Shown: positions 16,544-24,221 of the stretch, piece after piece
How positions within the stretch are numbered: the first letter of the stretch is position 1
How the letters are laid out: each line of letters opens with the position of its first letter
Source: an uncultured Azospirillum sp.
GTDB taxonomy: Bacteria; Pseudomonadota; Alphaproteobacteria; Azospirillales; Azospirillaceae
Direction: 5' to 3'
Length of the DNA: 29,746 nucleotides
NCBI RefSeq assembly: GCF_946480385.1
Contig: NZ_CAMLJP010000084.1
Coordinates: 1-29,746, forward strand
Position numbers and translations under genes: made by a program
Notes under the pieces: model-generated
The model's input: the letters and a program-made list of their open reading frames with translations, nothing else
What the model was told of the DNA's origin: nothing
Database searches by the model: none

Positions 16544-19500
16544 TCAAGCCACCCCGCGCAATTCCTCGGCGCGGCTGAGATCGACGCTGACCAGCTGCGA
16601 GACGCCGCGCTCCACCATCGTCACGCCGAACAGGCGGTCCACCCGCGCCATGGTCAGGCGGTGGTGGGTGATGATGAGGAAGCGGGTGTCGCCCTGCCGC
16701 GCGATGTCCTCCACCAGATCGCAGAAGCGGCCGACATTCGCCTCGTCCAGCGGGGCGTCGACCTCGTCCAGCACGCAGATCGGCGCCGGGTTCGACCGGA
16801 AGACGGCAAACAGCAGCGACAGCGCCGTCAGCGCCTGCTCGCCGCCCGACAGCAGGGAGAGAACCTGCAGCTTCTTGCCCGGCGGGCTGGCGTAGATCTC
16901 CAGGCCTGCGTTCAGCGGATCCTCGGCGTTGACCAGCTCCAGATAGGCCTTGCCGCCGCCGAACAGGCGGGTGAACAGCTCCTGGAAGTCGCGGTTCACC
17001 ACGTCGAAACTGGCGACCAGACGCTCGCGCGCCTCGCGGTTCAGGCTGGAGATGCCCTGGCGCAGGCGGGCGATGGCGGCGGTCAGGTCCTCGCGCTCGC
17101 CATGCAGGCCGGTGATCTGGGCTTCCAGCTCCTCCGCCTCGATCTCGGCGCGCAGATTGACCGGCCCCATGTTCTCGCGCTCGCGCGTCAGCTTGTCGAG
17201 CCGCGATTCCACCGCCGTCGCATCGGGCATCGGTTCGGCGGGGTCGAGGTCGGCGGCGGCGCGGGTATCCTCCGGGCGGCAGTCCAGCCGTTCGGCGATT
17301 CGTTCCGTCAGGGTGCGTTCCTGCTGCTGGGCAGCCGATACGGCGGCCTCCGCACGGGCGCGGGCTTCGCGGCCATCGGCCAGTGCCGCTTCGGCGTCGT
17401 GCAGGGCCTGTTCGGTCCCGGCGAGCCGGGATTCGGCCTCCGCCAGCGCGTCGGCGGCACGCTTGCGGTCGCGCTCGGCCATGGCGATACGGTCGAGAAG
17501 CTCCTGGCGTTCCGCCGCGATCGCAGCCGGGCGGCCGGACAGTGCGGCAATCTCTCCCTCCGCCTCTTGCGAGCGCTGGCGCAGTTCCGCCACACGTCCG
17601 CCGGCCCCGGCGGAACGGGTGTCCCAGGAGGCGGTTTCGGACTGGATGGCGGTCAGACGCTGGCGCCGCGCCTGCGCCTCGCGGGTCAGGCGGTCCAAGG
17701 CGTTCTGCCGCTCGGCTAGAACGGCGCGGCGTTCGGCCAATGCGGCGCGCTGGTCGTTCACCCGCTCCCGCCCTTCGCGCGGGTCGGGCAGAGAGTCCAG
17801 CAGTTCCAGCGCCTCGTCCCGGCGGGCGGCGGCCTCGCGCTCGTCGGCGCCAAGCCGCTCCACCGCCTCCGCCAGGGTGGCGAGGCGGGAGGATGCGGCA
17901 TCGGCCTCACGCGCCAGCTTGGCGTGGCGGTCGCGGGCGGCGTTCAGAGCGGCGAAGCCCTCGCGCACGGCGTCGCGGGCGCGGCGGTCGGCCTGGGCCG
18001 CCGCCTCCACCGCCAGCTTGGCGGCGTCGAGCGCCTCGTGCGCCAGCTCGACCTGTTCCTCGGCAAGCTCCAGTTCGCCGCGCAGTTCGGCCAGACGGTT
18101 GCGCTGCTTCAAACGGATGGCGGCAGCGGTCGGGGCGCCGGCTTGCACGGTCAGCCCGTCCCAGCGCCAAGCCCCACCATCGCGGCTGACCAGCACCTGC
18201 CCCGGCGCCAGCGTCGCCGCCAGCGCCACCTCCGCCCCGGCATCGGCGACCACGCCGATGTGGGCGAGCGCGCGGGCGGCGGCCGGCGGCCCCTGCACAT
18301 GGTTCGACAGCGGCTCGGCCCCAGCCGGCAGCGGCGCCACGGCGTCATAGGTGGGCAGCATCCGCCAATGCACCGGCGCCGCCATGTCGAGCGGAGCGGT
18401 CAGCGCATCGCCGAGCGCCGCGGCGAGCGCACCCTCATAGCCGGGCGACACCGTCACCGCATCAACCAACGGCGGGAACTGTCCACCCGCCCCGGCCTCC
18501 AGCAATTCAGCCAGCGCCCGTTCCTCGGCGCGCAGCTTGGCGCGGGCACTGTCGACGGCGGACAGCGCCTCGCGGGCGCGGGACTGCGCCGGCTCGGCCT
18601 CCGCCTTCGCCAGTTCGGCGGCCTCGGCGGCGTCGCGGGCCTGCTCCAGCCGCTGTTCGGCCAGTTCGACCGCCAATTCGGCTTCCGACAGGTCGGCACG
18701 GGCGGCGATTTCCGCCTCCAGGGCGGCGCGCTGGGCCTGTTGCTCGGTCAGTCGCTTGACGAGGCCGGCGGCGCGGGTTTCCAGTTCGGCGGCCTGACGC
18801 TGGGTGGTGGCGCGGCGGGCCTCGTCGGTGGCGACCGCTTCGGTCAGTCGGGTCAGTTCGCGGTCGAGGGCATCGACCTGCTCGCGCGCCTCGGCCAGAG
18901 CGTCGGCGGCGGCCTCCTCAAGCATTTCCTCGTCGGCCTGCGCCGCGATCAGCCGGTCGCGTTCGGCCACCAGCCGGGCCAGCGCCTCGCCGGCGTCGGC
19001 GGCCAGCGCCTCCTCGCGGCCGAGGTCGCCGGCGATCTGGCGCCGCCGGGCCTCCAGCGCGCGCTGCTGGTCGGCGACACGCTTTTCCTCGGCGTCGAGC
19101 TGCTCGCGGGCGATCACCAGCCGTTGCAGGGCGGCGGCCGCGCGCGCCTCGTCCTGGCGCTTGTCGGGCAGGCCGCCGGCGGCCTCGGTGCGGCGGGCGG
19201 TCAGCTGGTTGACGGCCAGCATGCGGTCGCGCACCTCGGCCTCGGCGGTGGCGAAGGCGGCGTGGGCGCGGGCGCGTTCCTCCTGCGCGGCGAGCCAGCG
19301 CAGGTGCCACAGCACGGCCTCGGCCTTGCGGATCTGGTCCGACAGGTTGCGGTAGCGGGCGGCCTGCCGCGCCTGCTTCTTCAGGCTTTGCAGCTGGGTG
19401 TCCATCGCCCCGATCACGTCGTCGAGGCGGATCAGGTTGGTTTCCGCCGCCTTCAGCCGCAACTCGGCCTCATGCCGGCGGGAGTGCAGACCGGTGATGC

Positions 19501-20005
19501 CGGCGGCCTCCTCCAGCAGGGCGCGACGGTCCTGCGGCTTGGCGGAGATGATCTGCGCCACTTTGCCCTGGCTGACCAGTGCGGGGGAACCGGCGCCCGA
19601 GGCGTTGTCGGCGAACAGCAGCTGGACGTCGCGCGCCCGCACCAGCTTGCCGTTGATGCGGTAGTCGGAGCCTGATCCGCGCTCGATCCGCCGGGTGATC
19701 TCCAGCTCGTCATGATCGTTGAAGCCGGCCGGGGCGGTGCGCGACCGGTTGTCGACCGCCAGCGTCACCTCGCCCAGATTGCGGGCCGGCCGGCTGGAGG
19801 TGCCGCCGAAGATGACGTCGTCCATGTCGTCGCCGCGCATGCGCTTGGCCGACGTCTCGCCCATAACCCAGCGCAGCGCCTCCACCAGATTGGACTTGCC
19901 GCAGCCGTTGGGACCGACGATGCCGGTCATGCCGGGTTCGATAACCAGATCCGTGGCATCGACGAAAGACTTGAAACCCGACAGGCGGAGACGCGTGAAC
20001 TGCAC
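16544..20005 (-). CDS. smc: Chromosome segregation protein SMC
   Basis: A 1153-residue condensin-type ATPase that, with ScpA/ScpB (not in this window), organises and helps segregate the chromosome. The N-terminal head starts MQFTRLRLSGFKSFVDATDL, with Walker A GPNGCGKS (31-38). Two long Ala/Glu/Arg-rich coiled coils flank a hinge at about 500-640. The C-terminal head has the ABC signature LSLLSGGEQALTALSLLFAV and Walker B ICVLDEVDAPLDEANV. The start is GTG 20005, with AGAGG about 11 bases upstream. Downstream of dsbA in many alphaproteobacteria; here an A+T-rich orphan gene intervenes, so its promoter may lie in or beside that insertion. Confidence 0.96.
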   Translation of the reverse strand: MQFTRLRLSGFKSFVDATDLVIEPGMTGIVGPNGCGKSNLVEALRWVMGETSAKRMRGDDMDDVIFGGTSSRPARNLGEVTLAVDNRSRTAPAGFNDHDELEITRRIERGSGSDYRINGKLVRARDVQLLFADNASGAGSPALVSQGKVAQIISAKPQDRRALLEEAAGITGLHSRRHEAELRLKAAETNLIRLDDVIGAMDTQLQSLKKQARQAARYRNLSDQIRKAEAVLWHLRWLAAQEERARAHAAFATAEAEVRDRMLAVNQLTARRTEAAGGLPDKRQDEARAAAALQRLVIAREQLDAEEKRVADQQRALEARRRQIAGDLGREEALAADAGEALARLVAERDRLIAAQADEEMLEEAAADALAEAREQVDALDRELTRLTEAVATDEARRATTQRQAAELETRAAGLVKRLTEQQAQRAALEAEIAARADLSEAELAVELAEQRLEQARDAAEAAELAKAEAEPAQSRAREALSAVDSARAKLRAEERALAELLEAGAGGQFPPLVDAVTVSPGYEGALAAALGDALTAPLDMAAPVHWRMLPTYDAVAPLPAGAEPLSNHVQGPPAAARALAHIGVVADAGAEVALAATLAPGQVLVSRDGGAWRWDGLTVQAGAPTAAAIRLKQRNRLAELRGELELAEEQVELAHEALDAAKLAVEAAAQADRRARDAVREGFAALNAARDRHAKLAREADAASSRLATLAEAVERLGADEREAAARRDEALELLDSLPDPREGRERVNDQRAALAERRAVLAERQNALDRLTREAQARRQRLTAIQSETASWDTRSAGAGGRVAELRQRSQEAEGEIAALSGRPAAIAAERQELLDRIAMAERDRKRAADALAEAESRLAGTEQALHDAEAALADGREARARAEAAVSAAQQQERTLTERIAERLDCRPEDTRAAADLDPAEPMPDATAVESRLDKLTRERENMGPVNLRAEIEAEELEAQITGLHGEREDLTAAIARLRQGISSLNREARERLVASFDVVNRDFQELFTRLFGGGKAYLELVNAEDPLNAGLEIYASPPGKKLQVLSLLSGGEQALTALSLLFAVFRSNPAPICVLDEVDAPLDEANVGRFCDLVEDIARQGDTRFLIITHHRLTMARVDRLFGVTMVERGVSQLVSVDLSRAEELRGVA

Positions 20006-20041
20006 CGAGATTTTTACCTCTATATACTCAGGATATTCTTC

Positions 20042-20070
20042 CGTTTAGTTTCGCTCACACTCTATGTCAA
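20042..20070 (-). promoter_or_regulatory. Candidate smc promoter overlapping the end of the orphan gene
   Basis: On the minus strand a consensus TTGACA (20065-20070) immediately precedes, and is coded by, the last two codons of the orphan gene. Seventeen bases on, TAAACG (20042-20047) is a poor -10. A TATATA at 20021-20026 is an alternative -10 with no matching -35. This is tentative, but it is the only strong -35 close to smc. Confidence 0.3.
20055..20063. repeat. 9-bp direct repeat, copy next to smc
   Basis: TCACACTCT, identical to 21000-21008. This copy overlaps the last two bases of the orphan stop codon and lies at the A+T-rich/G+C-rich transition. Confidence 0.75.
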
Positions 20071-21000
20071 CGCACTTTCTTGTTCATCGAACATCTTCGT
20101 CACTACATAAGCCCTCGAAACACTTCCCAACGATGAATTCTTTCCATAGAGATGATTTCTAATTAATTCAACTCTCCGAAATAAGTTCTCAATTCGGAAA
20201 ATACCCCCATCACTATTTATCGCATACACCGCCAAACCTTCAACTCTACCTGCAGCAAAAGACTGTCGAAAAGATTCAAGGAAGTGATTTATAACCCCGT
20301 CTGAATGGGCGATAATTCCGTCTATTTTATTCCTGTAAATAGAATGCATATCCCATAGCCTTTCAATATATATTGAAATCAACATTGGCAAAGATTGCAA
20401 ACGCAAACTATCAATCACCTCTGGATCAGCATCTCTCCGAAATTTTGCATCCTCCAACAGACTTTCGACGTTTACCTTAAGCCTCAGGTTTACTTTCATA
20501 GTATCTTTTCTTCCATTTTTCAAATCCCAAGCAGCAGAATGGGAATAGCCGTGAATTGGCAATTCATGATGCTGGATATAGTTTCTTAAGCAATTCATTG
20601 CTCTAAATTGAGGGCTTGAGCGGTCAATATCTTTCCAGATACGATTGTAAAATACCCCATATTTGCCGTTCTCATTCAGAATTTTCTTTAAGTTTTCGTT
20701 CAGATGTTCTTGGTAAGATTTTGCTGCAGTCATTATATTCATTAAACGACGATTAAGAAGCAACTGATACCCATGAATAACTACATCTCCACCATAAAAA
20801 CTAACGAGCAGTCTATGCGCCACATCAACGCTATCTCTTTCAAATTCGAAATAACTCTCGACAAGAGCGTCAAAAGAATTTTCAACAGATAGAGCTGAAA
20901 TTCTTATTTTATTTGCCTCTCTAATTCTTGAAATATCTTCATCACAAATTGGGGAAGAGCGTGATGGATCGAAAGGAATATCGCTAAGATAAAATTCCAT
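20062..21000 (-). CDS. Orphan protein with HEPN-type RNase motif, probably horizontally acquired
   Basis: A 312-residue soluble protein with no signal peptide or membrane segment. The central helical part contains NRRLMNIMTAAKSYQEHL (83-100) and LRNYIQHHELPIHGYS (138-153). Within the latter, R139-N140-x3-H144 fits the R-N-x3-H form of the HEPN ribonuclease active site, where Arg and His cleave RNA and the residue after Arg is polar. HEPN proteins act as toxins, abortive-infection effectors and CRISPR-associated RNases. The C-terminal third (about 200-312) is not recognised. Codons such as AGA, AAT and ATA are frequent, unlike its neighbours. ATG 21000 follows GGGAAGAG; GTG 21003 is also possible. 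No antitoxin or partner gene adjoins. The motif is seen; RNase activity and a defence role are inferred. Confidence 0.8.
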   Translation of the reverse strand: MEFYLSDIPFDPSRSSPICDEDISRIREANKIRISALSVENSFDALVESYFEFERDSVDVAHRLLVSFYGGDVVIHGYQLLLNRRLMNIMTAAKSYQEHLNENLKKILNENGKYGVFYNRIWKDIDRSSPQFRAMNCLRNYIQHHELPIHGYSHSAAWDLKNGRKDTMKVNLRLKVNVESLLEDAKFRRDADPEVIDSLRLQSLPMLISIYIERLWDMHSIYRNKIDGIIAHSDGVINHFLESFRQSFAAGRVEGLAVYAINSDGGIFRIENLFRRVELIRNHLYGKNSSLGSVSRAYVVTKMFDEQESALT

Positions 21001-21008
21001 CACACTCT
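21000..21008. repeat. 9-bp direct repeat, copy next to dsbA
   Basis: TCACACTCT, identical to 20055-20063. It overlaps the first base of the orphan gene's ATG and lies 10 bp from the dsbA-family stop codon. Confidence 0.75.
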
Positions 21009-21018
21009 TCCCACAGGG

Positions 21019-21678
21019 TCATTTCAGCAGCTTGTCGATCGCCTTCGAGAACTCCTCGAACGACTGGGCGCCTTCGATGCGGGCCTTGCCGTCATTCAGG
21101 ATGAAGGTCGGGGTGGCTTCGACCTTGTACTGGTTCTGGCCGGTCAGGCGGCTGTTCAGGATGGCGTCGGCCAGTTCCTTGTTGGCGAAGCAGGCGTCGA
21201 TGGTCTCCTGGCTCATGCCGGCCAGCTTGCCGTACTGGGCCAGCGCTTTGGTCGGGTCGGCGGCGCGGCTCCAGGTCGCTTGGCTCTTGAACAGCACGTC
21301 GGTCAGCGGATAGTAGCGCTCGGCAGGCGCACAGTGGGCCAGCATGCTGGCGGTCAGCGCCGCCTGATCGAAGGGGAAGTCGCGGAAGATCAGCTTCACC
21401 TTGCCGGTGTCGATGTAGGCTTCCTTGATCTTCGGCAGGATGTCGGTGTGGAAATGGGCGCAGTGCGGGCAGGTCATCGACGAATAGTCGAGGATCGTCA
21501 CCGGCGCCTTGGCGTCGCCCATGACGCGGTCGGCCATCAGCTCCGACACCGGCGGCAGGGTGGCGGCGGCCTGGGCGGCCGACGGGGCCGTCACGGCGGT
21601 GCCGACGGCGGCGGTGAAGCCGATGGCCAGAAGGCCGGCCAGTCCGAAGTCCCTGCGTCCCAAAATTTTGCGGTTCAC
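21019..21678 (-). CDS. DsbA-family periplasmic thiol:disulfide oxidoreductase
   Basis: A 219-residue exported thioredoxin-fold protein that forms or rearranges disulfides in the envelope. The N-terminus has RRDFGLAG followed by a hydrophobic stretch and an AQA/AAA cleavage region (about 35-39), resembling a Tat-type signal. The active site is C70-P-H-C73 in DYSSMTCPHCAHFH. The cis-proline loop is VEATPTFIL, and the helical insert contains AHCAPAERYYPLTDVLF. It belongs to the BdbD/DsbA-like group common in alphaproteobacteria. The start is GTG 21678 with GAGGG 4 bases upstream. It is in the same orientation as DUF721 and smc; the orphan gene follows its stop after only 18 bp. Confidence 0.92.
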   Translation of the reverse strand: MNRKILGRRDFGLAGLLAIGFTAAVGTAVTAPSAAQAAATLPPVSELMADRVMGDAKAPVTILDYSSMTCPHCAHFHTDILPKIKEAYIDTGKVKLIFRDFPFDQAALTASMLAHCAPAERYYPLTDVLFKSQATWSRAADPTKALAQYGKLAGMSQETIDACFANKELADAILNSRLTGQNQYKVEATPTFILNDGKARIEGAQSFEEFSKAIDKLLK

Positions 21679-21744
21679 TTTGCCCTCGTTCCTACCAGAT
21701 GTTGACGTATAGACAATGAGGCCCCGGCGCGTCCAGCAGGCCGG

Positions 21745-22218
21745 CTAGCGCGCCGCCCGTTTCGGCCGTGCCATCAGCGAGCGGCCGAAGCGTTCCAGGG
21801 TGGCGCGCAATTCCTCGTCCTCGATGGTCGCGGTGGTGGTGGTGATGCCGATCTCCTCGTCCATCGTCAGGGCGCGCGGGCGCACCACCGGCGACGGAGT
21901 GGACGGCAGCGCCGCGTGGATCAGCTTGATCTTCGCCACCGCGCGATAACCGAAGAAGCTGTTGATGCGCTCGATGATCTGCGGTTCCAGATGCTGCAGC
22001 TCCAGCGCGATGGCGCCCATGGCGCGGATGTGCAGCGTCGCCTCCTCGCGCTTGCCGCGCGGGAAGCTGAGCTTGTCGGGGGCGGTGCGCAGCGACAGCT
22101 GGTGGCCGACGATCGACGGCCAGTCGGTGATCAGCGCGCCGAAGGCAAGCCCGCGCTTGCCCAGCACCTTGCCGGCGACCTCCGGAACGGATTGGCCGAT
22201 GCGACGCGGTCCGCTCAT
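21745..22218 (-). CDS. DUF721 (DciA-like) protein
   Basis: A 157-residue cytosolic protein of the DUF721 family. Its best-studied member, DciA, recruits or loads the replicative helicase DnaB in bacteria lacking DnaC. Supporting sequence is the N-terminal LGKRGLAFGALITDWPSIVG (19-38), where W33 and the following IVG are the family hallmark. It is followed by LHIRAMGAIALELQHLEPQI and INSFFGYRAVAKIKLI. The C-terminal 50 residues are less conserved and partly acidic. Position beside mutY, dsbA and smc is the usual alphaproteobacterial arrangement. AGGAG lies 13 bases before ATG 22218, a long spacing. It is divergent from mutY across 160 bp. Confidence 0.85.
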   Translation of the reverse strand: MSGPRRIGQSVPEVAGKVLGKRGLAFGALITDWPSIVGHQLSLRTAPDKLSFPRGKREEATLHIRAMGAIALELQHLEPQIIERINSFFGYRAVAKIKLIHAALPSTPSPVVRPRALTMDEEIGITTTTATIEDEELRATLERFGRSLMARPKRAAR

Positions 22219-22378
22219 GCTCTGCGATCACTCCTGTGCGGCACCGGCTGAGGCACCGGTTCCGGGTCATGTGGGATGCCGGCACCCTAGCGCAAGCGTG
22301 GGCGGATGCCCAGCTTCCGACCGGAGACCGGATCGGCTCCCTTCCCCAGACGCTTCCAACCCTCTATTTCTTCCCATC

Positions 22379-23437
22379 ATGATTCCAGATTCCACCGAGG
22401 CCGCCCAGCGGCTGCTGTCCTGGTACGACCGCCACCGCCGCGACCTGCCCTGGCGCGCCAAGCCGGACGAGACCGCCGACCCCTACCGGGTCTGGCTGTC
22501 GGAGATCATGCTGCAGCAGACGACCGTCCCCGCCGCAGCGCCCTATTTCCGCAACTTCACCGAGCGCTGGCCGACCGTGCGCGATCTGGCGGAATCGCCG
22601 TTGGACGATCTGCTGGTGGCCTGGGCCGGGCTCGGCTACTACGCGCGGGCGCGCAATCTGCACAAATGCGCCCGCGTGGTGGCGGACCAGCATGGCGGTC
22701 GCTTCCCGGACAACGAGGCGGCTCTGCTGGAACTGCCGGGCATCGGCGCCTACACCGCCGCCGCCATCACCTCGATCGCCTTCGGCCGCAAGGCCACGGT
22801 GGTGGACGGCAATGTCGAGCGGGTGATCGCCCGCATCTTCGCGGTGGAAGAGCCGCTGCCCAATGCCAAGCCGAGCTTACGCCGGCTGGCCGCCACCCTG
22901 ACTCCGGAGTTCCGTCCCGGCGACTATGCCCAGGCGATGATGGACCTCGGCGCCACCATCTGCACCCCGCGCAAGCCGAAATGCATGCTGTGCCCGTGGG
23001 CGGAGTACTGCGAGGCGCGCGCCGCCGGCATCGCCGAAAGCCTGCCGCGCAAGACCGCCAAAGCGGAGAAGCCGACCCGGCGCGGCGTCGCCTATTGGCT
23101 GCTGAACCCCGACGGCGCCGTGCTGCTGCGCCGCCGGGCGGAGGAAGGGCTGCTGGGCGGCATGGCGGAGGTACCCTCGACATCCTGGGGACCGGCGCTG
23201 CCCGGCGAGGCGGCGGTGGCGGCGCAGCAGCCCCTGCCCGCCCGCTGGCGCCGGCTGCCCGGTCTGGTCCGCCATACATTCACCCACTTTCACCTGGAGC
23301 TTGAGGTGGTCGCGGCGCAGGCCGGATCCGACTGGCGGCAGGCCGATGGCACCTGGGTGCCGGTCGACCGGCTGGGCGATCATGCCCTGCCGTCGGTGAT
23401 GGTGAAGGTCGTGCGCCACGCCCTTTCCAATGCGTGA
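22379..23437 (+). CDS. mutY: A/G-specific adenine glycosylase
   Basis: A 352-residue base-excision repair enzyme that removes adenine mispaired with 8-oxoguanine. The glycosylase domain shows LSEIMLQQTTV with catalytic Glu (about 41), a helix-hairpin-helix ELPGIGAYTAAAI (about 120-132), VVDGNVERV with the catalytic Asp, and the iron-sulfur ligands C-x6-C-x2-C-x5-C in CTPRKPKCMLCPWAEYC. The C-terminal Nudix-like domain (about 235-350) recognises 8-oxoG and contains RHTFTHFHLELEV. ATG 22379 begins MIPDSTEAAQRLLSWYDRHR, the expected family start. It leads a tight plus-strand group: the next gene follows after 21 bp. Confidence 0.96.
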   Translation: MIPDSTEAAQRLLSWYDRHRRDLPWRAKPDETADPYRVWLSEIMLQQTTVPAAAPYFRNFTERWPTVRDLAESPLDDLLVAWAGLGYYARARNLHKCARVVADQHGGRFPDNEAALLELPGIGAYTAAAITSIAFGRKATVVDGNVERVIARIFAVEEPLPNAKPSLRRLAATLTPEFRPGDYAQAMMDLGATICTPRKPKCMLCPWAEYCEARAAGIAESLPRKTAKAEKPTRRGVAYWLLNPDGAVLLRRRAEEGLLGGMAEVPSTSWGPALPGEAAVAAQQPLPARWRRLPGLVRHTFTHFHLELEVVAAQAGSDWRQADGTWVPVDRLGDHALPSVMVKVVRHALSNA

Positions 23438-23458
23438 GGAGGGCTTGCGCAGGATGGA

Positions 23459-24190
23459 GTGCCCATAAGAATGCTGCGTGCCGTGATCGCTGCCCTGTTC
23501 GTCCTGCTGGCACTGTGCGGCGAGGTGGTGGCTGCCCCGCCCGAGAAGGCTCCAAAGAATAAGGCCGGGGTGGCGCTGGTGCTGGCGCTCGACGGCTCCG
23601 CATCCATCACCACCGGCGATCTGGAGTTCCAGTTGCAGGGCCATGCCGCCGCCTTCCGCGACGCGGCGGTGGCCGACGCGCTGGCTTCGGCAGGGACGCG
23701 GGTGACATTGGCGGCCTATTCGGGGCCGAACAGCCTGCAGGTGCTGATCCCCTGGACGGCGCTGGACAAGCCGGAGGATGCCGGCCGCTTCGCCGAGAGG
23801 ATCGACGCCTTGCCCCGCGGCTTCCAGGGCGACTCGACGGCGATCGGCAGTGCCATCATCGAGGCGGCGAAGCTGTTCGACCATGGAGGCAAGGCGCCGC
23901 GGCAGGTGATCGATCTGGTTTCCAACGGCTTTTCCAACAGCGGGATCGATCCGGCCGACGCCCGCGACAGGGTGACGAAGCGCGGAATCATCGTCAACGG
24001 CCTCGCCATCCTCGACGAATTCCCCTGGCTGGAGGAGTATTTCGACGAAAGCGTGATCGGCGGGCCGGGCAGCTTCGTGAAAAGCGCCATGGACAAGGAC
24101 AGCTTCGTCGCCGCCCTGCGGCAGAAGCTGATCCTTGAAATGGTGGCTCTGCCGGATCACATGCCGAACCAAAGCACCGCCACGCCTTAG
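23459..24190 (+). CDS. DUF1194/von Willebrand factor A-type secreted protein
   Basis: A 243-residue exported protein. The N-terminal hydrophobic segment VIAALFVLLALCGEVVA is a signal peptide. The mature part is a vWA fold: VLALDGSASIT carries the D-x-S-x-S metal-ion-dependent adhesion site, GDSTAIGSAI supplies the conserved Thr, and VIDLVSNGFSNSG matches the usual hydrophobic strand before the third metal ligand. The family (DUF1194) is common in alphaproteobacteria and has no assigned function. GTG 23459, with AGGA 4 bases upstream, and ATG 23471 are both possible starts. It lies between mutY and the dehydrogenase with gaps of 21 and 31 bp, so the group is probably one operon, though the functions look unrelated. 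Confidence 0.85.
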   Translation: MPIRMLRAVIAALFVLLALCGEVVAAPPEKAPKNKAGVALVLALDGSASITTGDLEFQLQGHAAAFRDAAVADALASAGTRVTLAAYSGPNSLQVLIPWTALDKPEDAGRFAERIDALPRGFQGDSTAIGSAIIEAAKLFDHGGKAPRQVIDLVSNGFSNSGIDPADARDRVTKRGIIVNGLAILDEFPWLEEYFDESVIGGPGSFVKSAMDKDSFVAALRQKLILEMVALPDHMPNQSTATP

Positions 24191-24207
24191 GCGGCCAATA
24201 AGAATTC

Positions 24208-24213
24208 GAGGAG
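24208..24213 (+). promoter_or_regulatory. Ribosome-binding site that fixes a GTG start
   Basis: GAGGAG ends 8 bases before GTG 24222. It selects that start over upstream in-frame codons that would overlap the preceding gene. Confidence 0.75.
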
Positions 24214-24221
24214 CGGGACGA

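Larger units (their letters stand above)
20055..21008. mobile_element. A+T-rich one-gene islet flanked by a direct repeat
   Basis: The segment between the two TCACACTCT copies contains one gene and nothing else, at 28-40% G+C in four 60-base rows I counted, against about 65-78% around it. Removing one repeat plus the interior (945 bp) would rejoin dsbA and smc with a short spacer. I see no terminal inverted repeats, transposase or integrase. The 9-mers could be a target-site duplication or a recombination scar. Confidence 0.5.

Noticed and set aside
18454..19310. Additional coding frames within smc coiled-coil region
   Set aside because: Repeated Ala/Arg/Glu codons keep several frames open; the translated proteins are low-complexity and match nothing.
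20055..21008. Classical insertion sequence
   Set aside because: No transposase and no terminal inverted repeats were found; only the direct repeats and composition support mobility.
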